This document shows, piece by piece, positions 40,908 to 50,138 of a DNA stretch of 64,000 nucleotides (the stretch's first letter is position 1; every line of letters starts with the position of its first letter). The DNA lies in contig DGXY01000019.1 in the NCBI GenBank assembly GCA_002396885.1, forward strand, positions 1 through 64,000, given 5' to 3'. The notes below the pieces were generated by a model. That model did no database searches and was not told the DNA's origin. It worked only from the letters and a program-made list of their open reading frames with translations. This DNA comes from Akkermansiaceae bacterium UBA5020. GTDB taxonomy: Bacteria; Verrucomicrobiota; Verrucomicrobiia; Verrucomicrobiales; DEV007. The position numbers and the translations under genes are program-made.

Positions 40908-43900
40908 ATGAGATCTCCCCTTCTCTCTTTTGCCCTGCTTTTCCCAGCCGTCGCCGCTGCGTCGGAGCCCGTGCGCTTCAACCGCGACATCCGGCCGATC
41001 CTGTCGGACACGTGCTTCCACTGCCACGGCTTCGATCCAAAAACCCGCGAGGCCGGACTGCGGCTCGATGTGCGCGAGGAGGCGATCCGCGAGACCGAAG
41101 AAGGAGCCCTCCCCATCGTACCCGGAGATCCTGACAAAAGCGAAATCATCCTCCGCATCTTCGACGAGGAAGATCCGATGCCTCCGGAGAAGGCACACAA
41201 ACCCTTCACGCCCGCGCAGAAGGAACTCTTCCGCCGCTGGGTCGCCGAGGGCGCCGTCTACGAGCCGCATTGGTCCTACGCCCCGCTCGAGCGTCCCGCC
41301 CTTCCGAAGGACGAGGCACAGGGAAATCCCATCGACGCGTTTATCCGCGCCAAGCTCGCGGAAAAAGGTCTCGAGCTCTCCCCCGCCGCGCCCGACCACG
41401 TCCTCACCCGCCGCCTTTCCCTCGATCTCACCGGACTACCGCCGGCAGCGCTGAATGGTGAAGCCTCCCTCGAATCGCTCCTCAATTCTCCCCACTTCGG
41501 CGAACGTTTGGCCGTCTGGTGGCTTGACATCGCGCGCTACGCCGACACCGTCGGATTCCACGGCGACCAGAACCAGCGCATCTTTCCCTATCGCGATTAC
41601 GTCATCAACGCCTTCAACGGGAACAAGCCCTTTGACGTCTTCACCCGTGAGCAACTCGCCGGCGACCTGATCCCGGATGCCACGCCCGAGCAACTCGTCG
41701 CGACCGGCTACAACCGCCTCAACATGATGACACGCGAGGGCGGCGCCCAGCCGAAGGAGTATCTTTCCAAGTATGGTGCCGAGCGCGTCCGTTCGGTCGC
41801 CGCTGCCTGGTTTGGCAGCACCTTCGGCTGCGCCGAATGCCACGATCACAAATTCGACCCGATCAAGGCAAGGGACTTTTACGAACTGCAATCCTTCTTT
41901 GCCGATATGAAACAATGGGGCGTCTACGCCGACTACGGCTACACCCCCGAGCCTGAACTCAAAGGCGTGAACAATGATTCGCCCTTCCCCCCCGAGATCG
42001 AGGTCGAGAGCCCCTGGCTGAAGCAACGACATGCCGAGGCTGTCGCGGCGCTCGAAAAACATCTCGCCGAGACAACGGGGAGACTCGCGGGCGACGCGAA
42101 GGCGGTGGCGGCACAGTCGGAGTGGGAGGAAAGTCTCGCGAATTTCCTAACCAAACACCCCTCGGCCTGGGTTCCTCTCACGAACGGCGAGGTGTCCCTC
42201 CACAAGGACGACGAACCGATCGAAAACCGCAAGCCGGTCGTCTTGAACGGCAGCATCGCCGCCGACAAACCTCTCGGAAAAGGCGAAACCCTCGTCGTCA
42301 CCGCCATGGCTCCCGATGCGATCGCGTTTTCCGCCATCCGCATCGAAGTGCCCGTGGAAGGACGCGACGATGCCAAGCTCGGCAAGGCGATCACCCTCTC
42401 CCTTGAGGCGCACGCAGCTGATGGGAAGATCCGCAAGATCGGCCTCCGGACCGGAGAAGCGACCACAAAGCGCCCGATTCATCGCGGCGGAGCCGAGCTT
42501 CCCGGACTCGAAAGCGAATGGCGTCTGCCCACATCGATCGAGCCCGGACAACCACTGCACGCGATCTGGCTTTTGAACGCGCCCCTCGCCTTGAAGGAAA
42601 GCGAGAAACTCGTCGTTTCCCTCGGCGGCGACAACGTCCACCCGGTAAAGCTCTCCCTCTCGCCTCTCGCCGCAGCGGATCCACTCGAGCTTGCCTCACC
42701 TGCTTCGCTCGCCGCCCTAACAAAACCCCTTTCCGGGCGTAATGCTGCCGAGAAAACCCTCGCCACAACCACCTTCCTCCTTGCCACCGCGCATGACAGC
42801 ATCGCCGCGGACGCGGCCCACCGGCTCGCCGCCGCCGAGCGTGCCCTCTTCGAGGGACGCACTTGGACGATGGTGACCCAGGCCGCCGCGAAGCCGCTCG
42901 AAATCCGTGTCCTGCCACGCGGCAACTGGCAGGACGAGACTGGGCCGGCCGTCCTCCCGGCGACTCCTTCCTTCCTCCCCGGTCGGCTCGAGAGCAGCCC
43001 CGAAAAACGCCTCACCCGCCTCGACCTCGCCAACTGGATCGTCTCCGATGCGAATCCCATCACCGCCCGCGCGGTGATGAACCGGCTCTGGGCGATGTTC
43101 TTCGGCACCGGGCTCAGCGCCGTCGTCGATGATCTCGGATCGCAGGGCGAACTGCCCTCGCATCCCGAGTTGCTCGACTGGCTCGCGGCCGAGTTCCGCG
43201 AGTCGGGCTGGGACCTCAAGCACATGGTCCGCCTCATCGTCACGAGCGAGACCTATCGCCAGAGCAGCGTCTTCCAGCAAAAAGCCCTCGAGATTGATCC
43301 CGCGAACCGGCTTCTCGCCTCGCAGAATCCGCGGCGACTCGAGGCAGAGTTCGTGCGCGACAACGCCCTCGCCATCGCCGGACTCCTCCAGAGCAGGGAG
43401 ATCGGCGGCCCCAGTGTGAAGCCCTACCAGCCCGCCGGCTACTACGAGGCCCTCCAGTTCCCCAACCGCGACTACATCGCCGACACCGATCCACGGCAAT
43501 GGCGGCGCGGTCTCTATACCCACTGGCAACGCACCTTCCTCCATCCCATGATGGCCAACTTCGACGCCCCCGCCCGCGACGAATGCGCCGCCGCGAGGAC
43601 GAACAGCAACACGCCCCAGCAGGCCCTGACCTTGTTGAACGATCCTGCTTTCGTGGAAGCGGCCCGGGTCTTTGCGGCGAGATTGCTCGCTGACAAAAAG
43701 GTGACAACGGACCAAGCTCGCATTTCCGCCGCCTATCGAATCGCTCTGAACCGCGAGCCGGCGGCAAGGGAACTCGAGGCTCTCACCGCCTTTTTGAAAA
43801 CGCAGCAGGATCACTTTGCGGCAGCTCCCGAAGAGGCCACCAAGCTTCTCGCGATCGGCGTCGCCCCCCAGTCCGGACTTGCCCCCGTCCCTCACGCCTC

Positions 43901-43958
43901 GTGGACGCAACTTGCCCGCGTCCTCCTCAACGCCCAGGAAACCATCACCCGCTACTGA
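40908..43958 (+). CDS. PSCyt1-DUF1549-DUF1553 exported protein
   Basis: Protein of 1016 residues starting at ATG 40908 (ATG 40893 is an alternative); signal peptide MRSPLLSFALLFPAVAAA. PSCyt1: RFNRDIRPILSDTCFHCHGFD with a CxxCH haem motif (about residue 36). DUF1549: RRLSLDLTGLPP (about 167), FGERLAVWWLDIARYADT and GCAECHDHKFDP with a second CxxCH (about 307). DUF1553: RLDLANWIVSDANPITARAVMNRLW (trimmed, about 704) and TNSNTPQQALTLLNDP (about 900). The family is a hallmark of Planctomycetota and Verrucomicrobiota and is thought to act in extracellular polymer or redox chemistry. DUF1501 follows after 1 nt. Confidence 0.93.
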   Translation: MRSPLLSFALLFPAVAAASEPVRFNRDIRPILSDTCFHCHGFDPKTREAGLRLDVREEAIRETEEGALPIVPGDPDKSEIILRIFDEEDPMPPEKAHKPFTPAQKELFRRWVAEGAVYEPHWSYAPLERPALPKDEAQGNPIDAFIRAKLAEKGLELSPAAPDHVLTRRLSLDLTGLPPAALNGEASLESLLNSPHFGERLAVWWLDIARYADTVGFHGDQNQRIFPYRDYVINAFNGNKPFDVFTREQLAGDLIPDATPEQLVATGYNRLNMMTREGGAQPKEYLSKYGAERVRSVAAAWFGSTFGCAECHDHKFDPIKARDFYELQSFFADMKQWGVYADYGYTPEPELKGVNNDSPFPPEIEVESPWLKQRHAEAVAALEKHLAETTGRLAGDAKAVAAQSEWEESLANFLTKHPSAWVPLTNGEVSLHKDDEPIENRKPVVLNGSIAADKPLGKGETLVVTAMAPDAIAFSAIRIEVPVEGRDDAKLGKAITLSLEAHAADGKIRKIGLRTGEATTKRPIHRGGAELPGLESEWRLPTSIEPGQPLHAIWLLNAPLALKESEKLVVSLGGDNVHPVKLSLSPLAAADPLELASPASLAALTKPLSGRNAAEKTLATTTFLLATAHDSIAADAAHRLAAAERALFEGRTWTMVTQAAAKPLEIRVLPRGNWQDETGPAVLPATPSFLPGRLESSPEKRLTRLDLANWIVSDANPITARAVMNRLWAMFFGTGLSAVVDDLGSQGELPSHPELLDWLAAEFRESGWDLKHMVRLIVTSETYRQSSVFQQKALEIDPANRLLASQNPRRLEAEFVRDNALAIAGLLQSREIGGPSVKPYQPAGYYEALQFPNRDYIADTDPRQWRRGLYTHWQRTFLHPMMANFDAPARDECAAARTNSNTPQQALTLLNDPAFVEAARVFAARLLADKKVTTDQARISAAYRIALNREPAARELEALTAFLKTQQDHFAAAPEEATKLLAIGVAPQSGLAPVPHASWTQLARVLLNAQETITRY

Positions 43959-43959
43959 C

Positions 43960-45402
43960 ATGAGTCCCTTTCATCCCTCATTCGAAGCTCTCCACGTCAA
44001 CCGGCGCTCCTTCCTGCTGCAGAGCAGCTATGGTTTCGGCGGCATGGCCATGGCCATGCTCCACGGACAGTCTCAGGCCGCGACCACCGCTCTCGCCAAA
44101 CCCGACCACTGGAACGGCGCGCTGAAGGCACCGCACTTCCCGGTGAAAGCGAAGCGAGTCATCTTCCTCTGCATGGCGGGAGGCCCCTCCCAGCTCGAAA
44201 CCTTCGACTGGAAGCCCGACCTGAAAGCCCTCCACGACAAACCCTTTCCCGAGTCTTTCACCAAGGGACAACAACTCGCCCAGCTCCAGGGCGCCGAGTT
44301 GAAGGCGCGAGGATCCTTCACGAATTTCTCGAAGCACGGCCAGTCGGGCATCGAAGTGAGCGATCTCTTCCCCGAGATCGCCAAGCAGGCCGACAAGCTC
44401 TGCGTGATCCGCTCGATGCAGACCGAGCAGATCAACCACGACACTGCCCACGCCTTCATGAACACCGGCTCCATCATCAAGGGCCGCCCGAGCATGGGGT
44501 CGTGGCTGCAATACGGCCTCGGCTCCGAAACGGAGGACCTCCCCGGCTTCATTGTCCTGACTTCGGCCGGCAAGTATGGCCAGCAGCCCATCTCCGCGCG
44601 TCAGTGGAGCAGCGGCGTGCTCCCGAGCCGGTTCCAAGGAATCCAGTTCCAGTCGAAGGGCGACGCGGTGCACTACATCGGCAATCCGGACGGTGTCTGC
44701 CAGAGCACGCAACGACAGGTCATCGAGGAGATCCAACGTCTCAACGGCTTCCTTGCGGAAGAACAAAACGACCCCGAAATCGCGACGCGCATCGCCCAGT
44801 ATGAGATGGCGTTTAAAATGCAGTCGAGCGTGCCGGAGTTGACCAATTTCTCCGGCGAGAGCCAAGCCACCCTCGACCTTTACGGCGTCAAGGAACCGGG
44901 CGATGGATCCTTTGCCTCGAACTGCCTCCTCGCCCGCCGCCTCGCCGAGCGCGGCGTTCGCATGATTCAGCTCTATCACCGCGCCTGGGACCACCACGGC
45001 CAGCTTGAAGAGGCTATGAAGGACAGCGCTGCCACGGTGGATCGTCCCACTGCTGCACTCATCGCGGATCTCGCCGAGCGTGGATTGCTCGAGGACACCC
45101 TCATCCTCTGGGGCGGTGAATTCGGACGCACCCCGATGGGGCAAGGCAGCGGACGAGATCATCACATTCTTTCCTTCAGCGTCTTCATGGCCGGCGGCGG
45201 CATCAAGCCCGGCATGACCTGGGGCAGCACGGACGAACTCGGCTACCGAGCCGTCGAAAATGTCGTGAGCGTGCATGACCTCCACGCGACGATGCTGGCG
45301 CTGCTGGGTATCGACCATCACCGCCTCACGACGAAATTCCAGGGGCTCGATGTGAGATTGACGGGCGTGGCCGGAAAGGTCATCAAGGATCTCATGGCCT
45401 GA
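43960..45402 (+). CDS. DUF1501 exported protein (sulfatase-like fold)
   Basis: Protein of 480 residues with a twin-arginine-like start (VNRRSFLLQSSYGFGGMAMAML). IFLCMAGGPSQLETFDWKP (about residue 67), QTEQINHDTAHAFMNTG and LILWGGEFGRTPMGQGSGRDHH (about 386) are DUF1501 signatures; the fold is related to alkaline phosphatases and sulfatases. DUF1501 genes usually follow DUF1549/DUF1553 genes, as here. The exact reaction is not established. Confidence 0.93.
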   Translation: MSPFHPSFEALHVNRRSFLLQSSYGFGGMAMAMLHGQSQAATTALAKPDHWNGALKAPHFPVKAKRVIFLCMAGGPSQLETFDWKPDLKALHDKPFPESFTKGQQLAQLQGAELKARGSFTNFSKHGQSGIEVSDLFPEIAKQADKLCVIRSMQTEQINHDTAHAFMNTGSIIKGRPSMGSWLQYGLGSETEDLPGFIVLTSAGKYGQQPISARQWSSGVLPSRFQGIQFQSKGDAVHYIGNPDGVCQSTQRQVIEEIQRLNGFLAEEQNDPEIATRIAQYEMAFKMQSSVPELTNFSGESQATLDLYGVKEPGDGSFASNCLLARRLAERGVRMIQLYHRAWDHHGQLEEAMKDSAATVDRPTAALIADLAERGLLEDTLILWGGEFGRTPMGQGSGRDHHILSFSVFMAGGGIKPGMTWGSTDELGYRAVENVVSVHDLHATMLALLGIDHHRLTTKFQGLDVRLTGVAGKVIKDLMA

Positions 45403-45410
45403 ACCCCCTA

Positions 45411-45506
45411 CTCTTACTCTTACCTCATACTCATACTCATACTCATACTCGTCGGACAACAAGGGACGTTCGGATTCTGAGCAGGAGTATGAGGTAAGAG
45501 TAAGAG
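45411..45506. repeat. Inverted repeat hairpin, left border of the App1 cassette
   Basis: CTCTTACTCTTACCTCATAC plus TC (45411-45432) is perfectly inverted at 45485-45506. The left arm continues as hexamer repeats TCATAC to 45450. A related hairpin lies at 46980-47062. Confidence 0.9.
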
Positions 45507-45684
45507 TATGAGAAGAAGGTAGGGCTATGACTATAGGCAATCATCCCATTCGTTTCTCATTGACCCGAACCTCCAACCCAAACCCCGCCACCGCTGGGTC
45601 CTGAAACTCGCCCTTCGGGCTGAGAGGGTTTATGACGCCTTCCACCGCTTTCTTGCTCGCGTAACGGGGCGCCTCGGCAAGCCG

Positions 45685-46683
45685 ATGGTCGCTGAGATCT
45701 ACTTTGCGATCCGGCACGAGCGCGGTGTCTCGGTGAAGGGTCGAACGCTCCTCGCCCGCACTTGGCCCCACCCGAGCGTGGATGATCCCGCCCTCGTCAA
45801 TCTCTTCCACATGCTCCGCCGCTGGTGCACTCCGGAGCGCCCCTACTCGCTGCTGCACGTGAGCGCCGGCGGCGCCTCCTTCGCCAAACGCACCGACCGC
45901 GAAGGGTATTTCGAGATCGATCTGCCGCTCGACGCGGTGGAATCCAACGAACTCCTGATCGAGCTCCCCGAATCTGAAGTCTCGAAACCCACGACCTGGC
46001 CGATCGACTGCCCGGCAAACCACCCCGACGTCGTGATTCTCAGCGATGTCGACGACACCGTCCTCGTCACCCACGCGGGCAAGATCCTGCGGATGATCGC
46101 GACGACGCTTCTCGGCAACGCCCTTACCCGGCAACTCTTTCCGGGAGTCACGACGCTTTACCGCCATCTCCGTCAGGGACCAGTGCCGGAAAAGGGACAT
46201 CTCAATTCCATGGCCTACGTCACCAGCTCTCCCTACAATCTTCACGGGCTTCTCAGTCACGTCTTCGAACTCAACGGCCTGCCACTCGGACCTTTTTTCA
46301 TGACCGACTGGGGCCTCGACGAGGACAAATGGCTGAAGCGCAGCCACCGCGATCACAAGCTCGGCGCGATCCGTCAGATCCTCTCCTGGTATCCTGACAA
46401 ACCGGCCATCTTCTTCGGCGACACGAGCCAGCACGACGTTCCCATCTACGTCGAGGCCGCCCTCGCCCATCCTGATCGCATCGCCATGATCCTGATCCAC
46501 CGGGTCAGTTCCGGAAAACGCCTCGCCCTCCTCGAAGGGGAGGCGGCGAAACTCGTCGGCCGCCCCACCGCGATCCATTTCTTCACCACCTACGCCGAGG
46601 CTGCCGAACTCCTCGCCGCGGCCGGATGGATCTCCGGAACCCAGCGCGACGAAGTCATCAACGATTCGCTTCCGTCGGTCTGA
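45685..46683 (+). CDS. App1-type phosphatase domain protein
   Basis: Protein of 332 residues from ATG 45685. The haloacid-dehalogenase-like site is VVILSDVDDTVLVTHAGK (about residue 116), followed by GHLNSMAYVTSSPYNLHGLL (about 172) and IFFGDTSQHDVPIY (about 243), the App1 pattern of actin-patch phosphatidate phosphatases and their bacterial relatives. The frame is open and protein-like for about 45 codons upstream (RWVLKLALRAERVYDAFHRF) but has no ATG, GTG or TTG. The real start may have been lost or may be non-standard. Confidence 0.82.
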   Translation: MVAEIYFAIRHERGVSVKGRTLLARTWPHPSVDDPALVNLFHMLRRWCTPERPYSLLHVSAGGASFAKRTDREGYFEIDLPLDAVESNELLIELPESEVSKPTTWPIDCPANHPDVVILSDVDDTVLVTHAGKILRMIATTLLGNALTRQLFPGVTTLYRHLRQGPVPEKGHLNSMAYVTSSPYNLHGLLSHVFELNGLPLGPFFMTDWGLDEDKWLKRSHRDHKLGAIRQILSWYPDKPAIFFGDTSQHDVPIYVEAALAHPDRIAMILIHRVSSGKRLALLEGEAAKLVGRPTAIHFFTTYAEAAELLAAAGWISGTQRDEVINDSLPSV

Positions 46684-46930
46684 AGGTGAGGACGACGCGG
46701 AAGCGATGATTGAAAGGTTCGTGCTCGAGCCAGGGCTCCTGGAAGAGGTAGAAGCCGCGGGACTCGTAGAAAACAATCTCCTCGCGGATGCGGGATTCGA
46801 GTGACTCGTAGGGTGTCGTATCCTCGACCCAGTCCATCCGGCGATGCAGGCGACGCTCCACCGCGCAAAATCGCGAAATGATGCGGTCTTCGACGTCTTG
46901 GATGCGGGAGAGTGCCTCGCTGCGGTTCAT
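46658..46930 (-). CDS. Small protein of unknown function
   Basis: Protein of 90 residues, charged and without signal peptide: SRIQDVEDRIISRFCAVERRL, then YESLESRIREEIVFYESRGF and HRFRVVLTFRP. A coiled-coil-like first half is followed by a short beta part. It is convergent with and overlaps the App1 gene end by 26 bp. No family recognised. Both genes lie within the repeat-bracketed segment. Confidence 0.55.
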   Translation of the reverse strand: MNRSEALSRIQDVEDRIISRFCAVERRLHRRMDWVEDTTPYESLESRIREEIVFYESRGFYLFQEPWLEHEPFNHRFRVVLTFRPTEANR

Positions 46931-46979
46931 GGTACTGGCTTACGAATCTGACGCCTTCTTTGGCTCATTCTTTCTCCTA

Positions 46980-47062
46980 CTCCTACTCTTACCTCCTACT
47001 CATACTCATTACCGGACGCACCGGGTGACTCGTCGAGTAGGAGTAGGAGGCAAGAGTTGGAG
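46980..47062. repeat. Inverted repeat hairpin, right border of the App1 cassette
   Basis: A 28-nt arm (46980-47007, CTCCTACTCTTACCTCCTAC and following) is inverted at 47035-47062 with three mismatches around a 27-nt loop. The arm sequence is related to the hairpin at 45411-45506 (shared CTCTTACCTC). Confidence 0.85.
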
Positions 47063-47064
47063 TT

Positions 47065-48408
47065 CTAATCCGCCACCAACCGATCCACCAGCCCGGTGAT
47101 CCGTTCCTCCACCGTCTCCGCGAACGGGGCGCGATGGCCATACTCCCACATCCCGAGCGTGCCCTCGTAGCCTCCTTCCTTCAGGACCCGGAGCGAAGGC
47201 ACGTAACAGAACAGGTCGTTGTTGTAGCCGCTCACCCAGGTCGTGTTCCATCCATAGGCCTCCTTGAACTTCAGCGAATAATCGACCACCGTCTCGCCGG
47301 TCAGGGCGATGAAGGTGAGCCTTTCGCCTAAACGCCAGACTTGCACGGGATAGTTCAAGGATCCTGGCGGCTCGCCGATCGTCTCGTATTGACGGATGAA
47401 ATGTTCAAACTCCCGCCGGTGCATGCCGTTGAGATTCGGGACGCGTTCCTTCAGCTCGGCGAGCGACAATCCCGGCTGGAGATCGAGGGCGGCCTCCCCC
47501 ATCGAGACCTTCAGAGGTCCTGACAAAGACACCATCTGCCCGGCCAGGACCTGGTTCACCGCCTCGGCGAGGATGAGTCCGTAGCGCTCCGCGAGCGAGA
47601 CCGCCTCGACGTCCTTGCCACGGATGCGCGGGAGCGGATTCGCATCACCGCCGCAATTCTGCAGGAACATCGCCACCGCGCCAGGATTCGATTTCTCCAG
47701 TTCGACCTGCGCAAAACCCGCGTAATCTCCGTTGACACTGAGACCGCCCAGCGCCGTCGTATGGCAGGAATATCCGAAGGAAATCCCACGCAGGCGATCA
47801 CCGCTCCTCACCGCGAGCACCGGCACATCCTGATCGACCGGCCCGGGGAGGGCGCGGCTCTCTGGCCCCCGCGAGCGTCGCCGGTTCACCGCGACTCCGG
47901 CGAGGCCGAGTTCATAGGAAAGCTCCGCCGGGGCGAGATCAGCGATGGCGGCGGCAATCACCGACTCGTAAGCCCTGTAGACCTGCAGGGTGTAGCGATC
48001 CTTCGCCGCCGCTTCCTCCGGAGTGAATTCGTAGTAGAGCCAGAGCACGTCCTCCGTCACGGGACAGCTGTGGTTGTGCGAGGTATTGAGGATGAGCCGT
48101 TCCCTCGGCAAGGCATGTTTCTCCTTCGCCGATCCGGCGATGCGGGCGATCATCTTGTCACTGAGACCGACAAGATCGGCCGTGACCATCACCGAGGTCG
48201 CGCCCGATTCATCCCGCAGTGCCAGCGCCTTCAGCCAGAGCGGATGATCGACCCGCTGCGACATGCGCGTTTTGCCTCCATAGCCGGCGAGAGGAACCGA
48301 TTCGGTCGGTGTGATGTCGGCTTTGGCGAGACCAGCCTCCCATGCCTGAGCCGGGAAAGCGAAGATCGAGAGGAGAAGGAAGAGAATCCGGTTCACACGC
48401 AGCAGCAT
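47065..48408 (-). CDS. Secreted neutral/alkaline ceramidase-like protein
   Basis: Protein of 447 residues with signal peptide (MLLRVNRILFLLLSIFAFPAQA). WEAGLAKADITPTESVPLAGYGG opens the domain; LNTSHNHSCPVTED (about residue 108) carries His residues typical of the zinc site, FLQNCGGDANPLPR (about 248) and FIALTGETVVDYSLKFKE (about 361) follow. These match the ceramidase-like family. It may cut amide bonds of sphingolipid-like or other lipids. A distant relative is at 21282-22766. Confidence 0.82.
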   Translation of the reverse strand: MLLRVNRILFLLLSIFAFPAQAWEAGLAKADITPTESVPLAGYGGKTRMSQRVDHPLWLKALALRDESGATSVMVTADLVGLSDKMIARIAGSAKEKHALPRERLILNTSHNHSCPVTEDVLWLYYEFTPEEAAAKDRYTLQVYRAYESVIAAAIADLAPAELSYELGLAGVAVNRRRSRGPESRALPGPVDQDVPVLAVRSGDRLRGISFGYSCHTTALGGLSVNGDYAGFAQVELEKSNPGAVAMFLQNCGGDANPLPRIRGKDVEAVSLAERYGLILAEAVNQVLAGQMVSLSGPLKVSMGEAALDLQPGLSLAELKERVPNLNGMHRREFEHFIRQYETIGEPPGSLNYPVQVWRLGERLTFIALTGETVVDYSLKFKEAYGWNTTWVSGYNNDLFCYVPSLRVLKEGGYEGTLGMWEYGHRAPFAETVEERITGLVDRLVAD

Positions 48409-48496
48409 GATGGAGAATGCCCCGCCCGAACAAGTAACGCAAACGAGGTGCGATCGGCGCTTACCCCGCTAGCGATTTCTGGCATGCTTCCCGCCC

Positions 48497-49855
48497 ATGA
48501 ACCGCCTTGTTTTGCCCGTCCTCAGCCTCCTTCTGACTTGCCTTCCCCTCGCGCATGCTGAGCCAAAGAAAGACCGTCACGTCATTCTCATCAGCATCGA
48601 CGGATTCCCCGCCTACCTCTGGAACGATCCGACCCTTCAGGTGCCGAATCTCCGCAAGCTCGCCGCCGATGGTGCTTCGGCGAAGGCCCTGACGGTCAGC
48701 AATCCCTCGATCACTTGGATCAACCACACCACCCTCGTCACCGGGGTCGAACCGCGCAAACACGGGGTGCTCTACAACGGGCTCCTTGTGCGCAAAGACG
48801 GCGTGCCTCCCATGATCGAACCGTGGGCCGACAAATCGCGCATGGTCTTCGTGCCGACTCTCTACGATGTCGCCCATCAGGCGGGCCTCACCACTGCAGA
48901 GTCCGACTGGGTCGCGATCACGAATCCCGGAACGATCACCTGGAGCTTCGCCGAACTGCCCAAGCTCGAAGATCCCGTCGTGAAGGAAATGATCGCGGAG
49001 GGCGTGGCTACCGAGGAGGAAATCGGCTGGATGCAGATGGGACCGAACCGCAAGGGCGTCGCCTTCCTCGACGCAATGTGGACGCGGGCCGCGATTCATG
49101 TCTTTGAAAAACACCGACCGAATTTGCTGCTCTATCACACCCTCAACACGGACTACATCCATCACACGTATGGACCCCGCAGCGGGCCCGGCTACACCGC
49201 CCTGGAGCTGGCCGACCGCTACGTCGGCGACCTCCTCGCCGCGGTCGATCGCACCGGACTACGCGAAAAGACGACCATCGTCGTGGCCACCGATCACGGA
49301 TTCAAGAAGGTGACGAAATTCGTGCAGCCCAACGTCGCCTTGAAAAAAGCGGGGCTCGCCCGCGGACTCGGCCCCACCATTTCCTCCTGCGACGCCTACG
49401 TCATGGCCCAGGGCGGCATGGCCTTCGCCTACATCACGAACCCCGCCAGGAAGGCTGAACTGCTGCCGCAATTGAAGGCAATGTTCTCGACCATGGAAGG
49501 CATCGCCGAAGTGATCGACGGCTCCGAAGGCCACCGTCTCGGCATGCCCAAGCCGGAAGAAAACGCCGGCATGGGCGACCTCATCCTCTACGCGGCCGAC
49601 GGCTACGCCTTCCGCAAGGAAGTGACCGGCGAGGACGTCGTCATCCCCGCGGTGAACTACGCGGGCACCCACGGTTACCTCAACTCCGATCCCGAACTCG
49701 ACGGCATCTTCATCGCCAGCGGAGCCGGCATCAAAAGAGGCGTCATCCTCGATCGCGTCCGCAATCTCGACGTGGCCCCGACTCTCGCGAAGGTGATGGG
49801 AGTCACCCTGCCCGAAGTGGATGGCAAGGTGCTCGAGGAGATTCTCGAAGAGTGA
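48497..49855 (+). CDS. Secreted nucleotide pyrophosphatase/phosphodiesterase-like protein
   Basis: Protein of 452 residues with signal peptide MNRLVLPVLSLLLTCLPLAHA. Alkaline-phosphatase-superfamily metal and nucleophile sites: HVILISIDGFPAYLW (Asp), SNPSITWINHTTLVTG with the candidate Thr nucleophile (about residue 74), NTDYIHHTYGP (Asp/His) and VVATDHGFKK (Asp-His). The C-terminal AGTHGYLNSDPEL supplies the last His. The order matches NPP enzymes that cleave nucleotide or lipid phosphodiesters outside the cytoplasm. Confidence 0.9.
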   Translation: MNRLVLPVLSLLLTCLPLAHAEPKKDRHVILISIDGFPAYLWNDPTLQVPNLRKLAADGASAKALTVSNPSITWINHTTLVTGVEPRKHGVLYNGLLVRKDGVPPMIEPWADKSRMVFVPTLYDVAHQAGLTTAESDWVAITNPGTITWSFAELPKLEDPVVKEMIAEGVATEEEIGWMQMGPNRKGVAFLDAMWTRAAIHVFEKHRPNLLLYHTLNTDYIHHTYGPRSGPGYTALELADRYVGDLLAAVDRTGLREKTTIVVATDHGFKKVTKFVQPNVALKKAGLARGLGPTISSCDAYVMAQGGMAFAYITNPARKAELLPQLKAMFSTMEGIAEVIDGSEGHRLGMPKPEENAGMGDLILYAADGYAFRKEVTGEDVVIPAVNYAGTHGYLNSDPELDGIFIASGAGIKRGVILDRVRNLDVAPTLAKVMGVTLPEVDGKVLEEILEE

Positions 49856-49880
49856 ATTCATCTTGCTACGGCTCCGCCTT

Positions 49881-49897
49881 GGTATTACGGTAATACC
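49881..49897. promoter_or_regulatory. Perfect inverted repeat operator of the PIN toxin-antitoxin pair
   Basis: GGTATTAC-G-GTAATACC, eight-bp arms around one base, ending one nt before the antitoxin ATG at 49899. It contains TATTAC and TAATAC, both possible -10 elements. A ribbon-helix-helix antitoxin dimer bound here would block its own promoter and start codon. Confidence 0.75.
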
Positions 49898-49898
49898 G

Positions 49899-50138
49899 AT
49901 GAAGACGATCAGCTTCAAGGTTTCCGAGGATGAGGCGAAAATCATCCAATACCGGGCCCGTATCGAGCACCTCAGCGTCTCCGAATACCTTCGTCGGAAG
50001 GCCACCGGACACGAGGAATCCGGGCCCGTGGGGAGGGTGCGATGCGAGTTCACCGGTGCCGAAATCTTCGGCCCGCTCGACGATGCCACACCCCTGACGA
50101 CCGAGCGGGTCCGCGAACTCCTCTCCGATTTCCCATGA
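49899..50138 (+). CDS. Antitoxin-like ribbon-helix-helix protein
   Basis: Protein of 79 residues starting at ATG 49899. MKTISFKVSEDEAKIIQYRARIEHLSVSEYLRRKATG (residues 1-37) is a ribbon-helix-helix DNA-binding domain of the type found in antitoxins and MobC-like proteins. The tail CEFTGAEIFGPLDDATPLTTERVRELLSDFP is the likely toxin-binding part. The stop overlaps the toxin start by 4 bp. Confidence 0.82.
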   Translation: MKTISFKVSEDEAKIIQYRARIEHLSVSEYLRRKATGHEESGPVGRVRCEFTGAEIFGPLDDATPLTTERVRELLSDFP

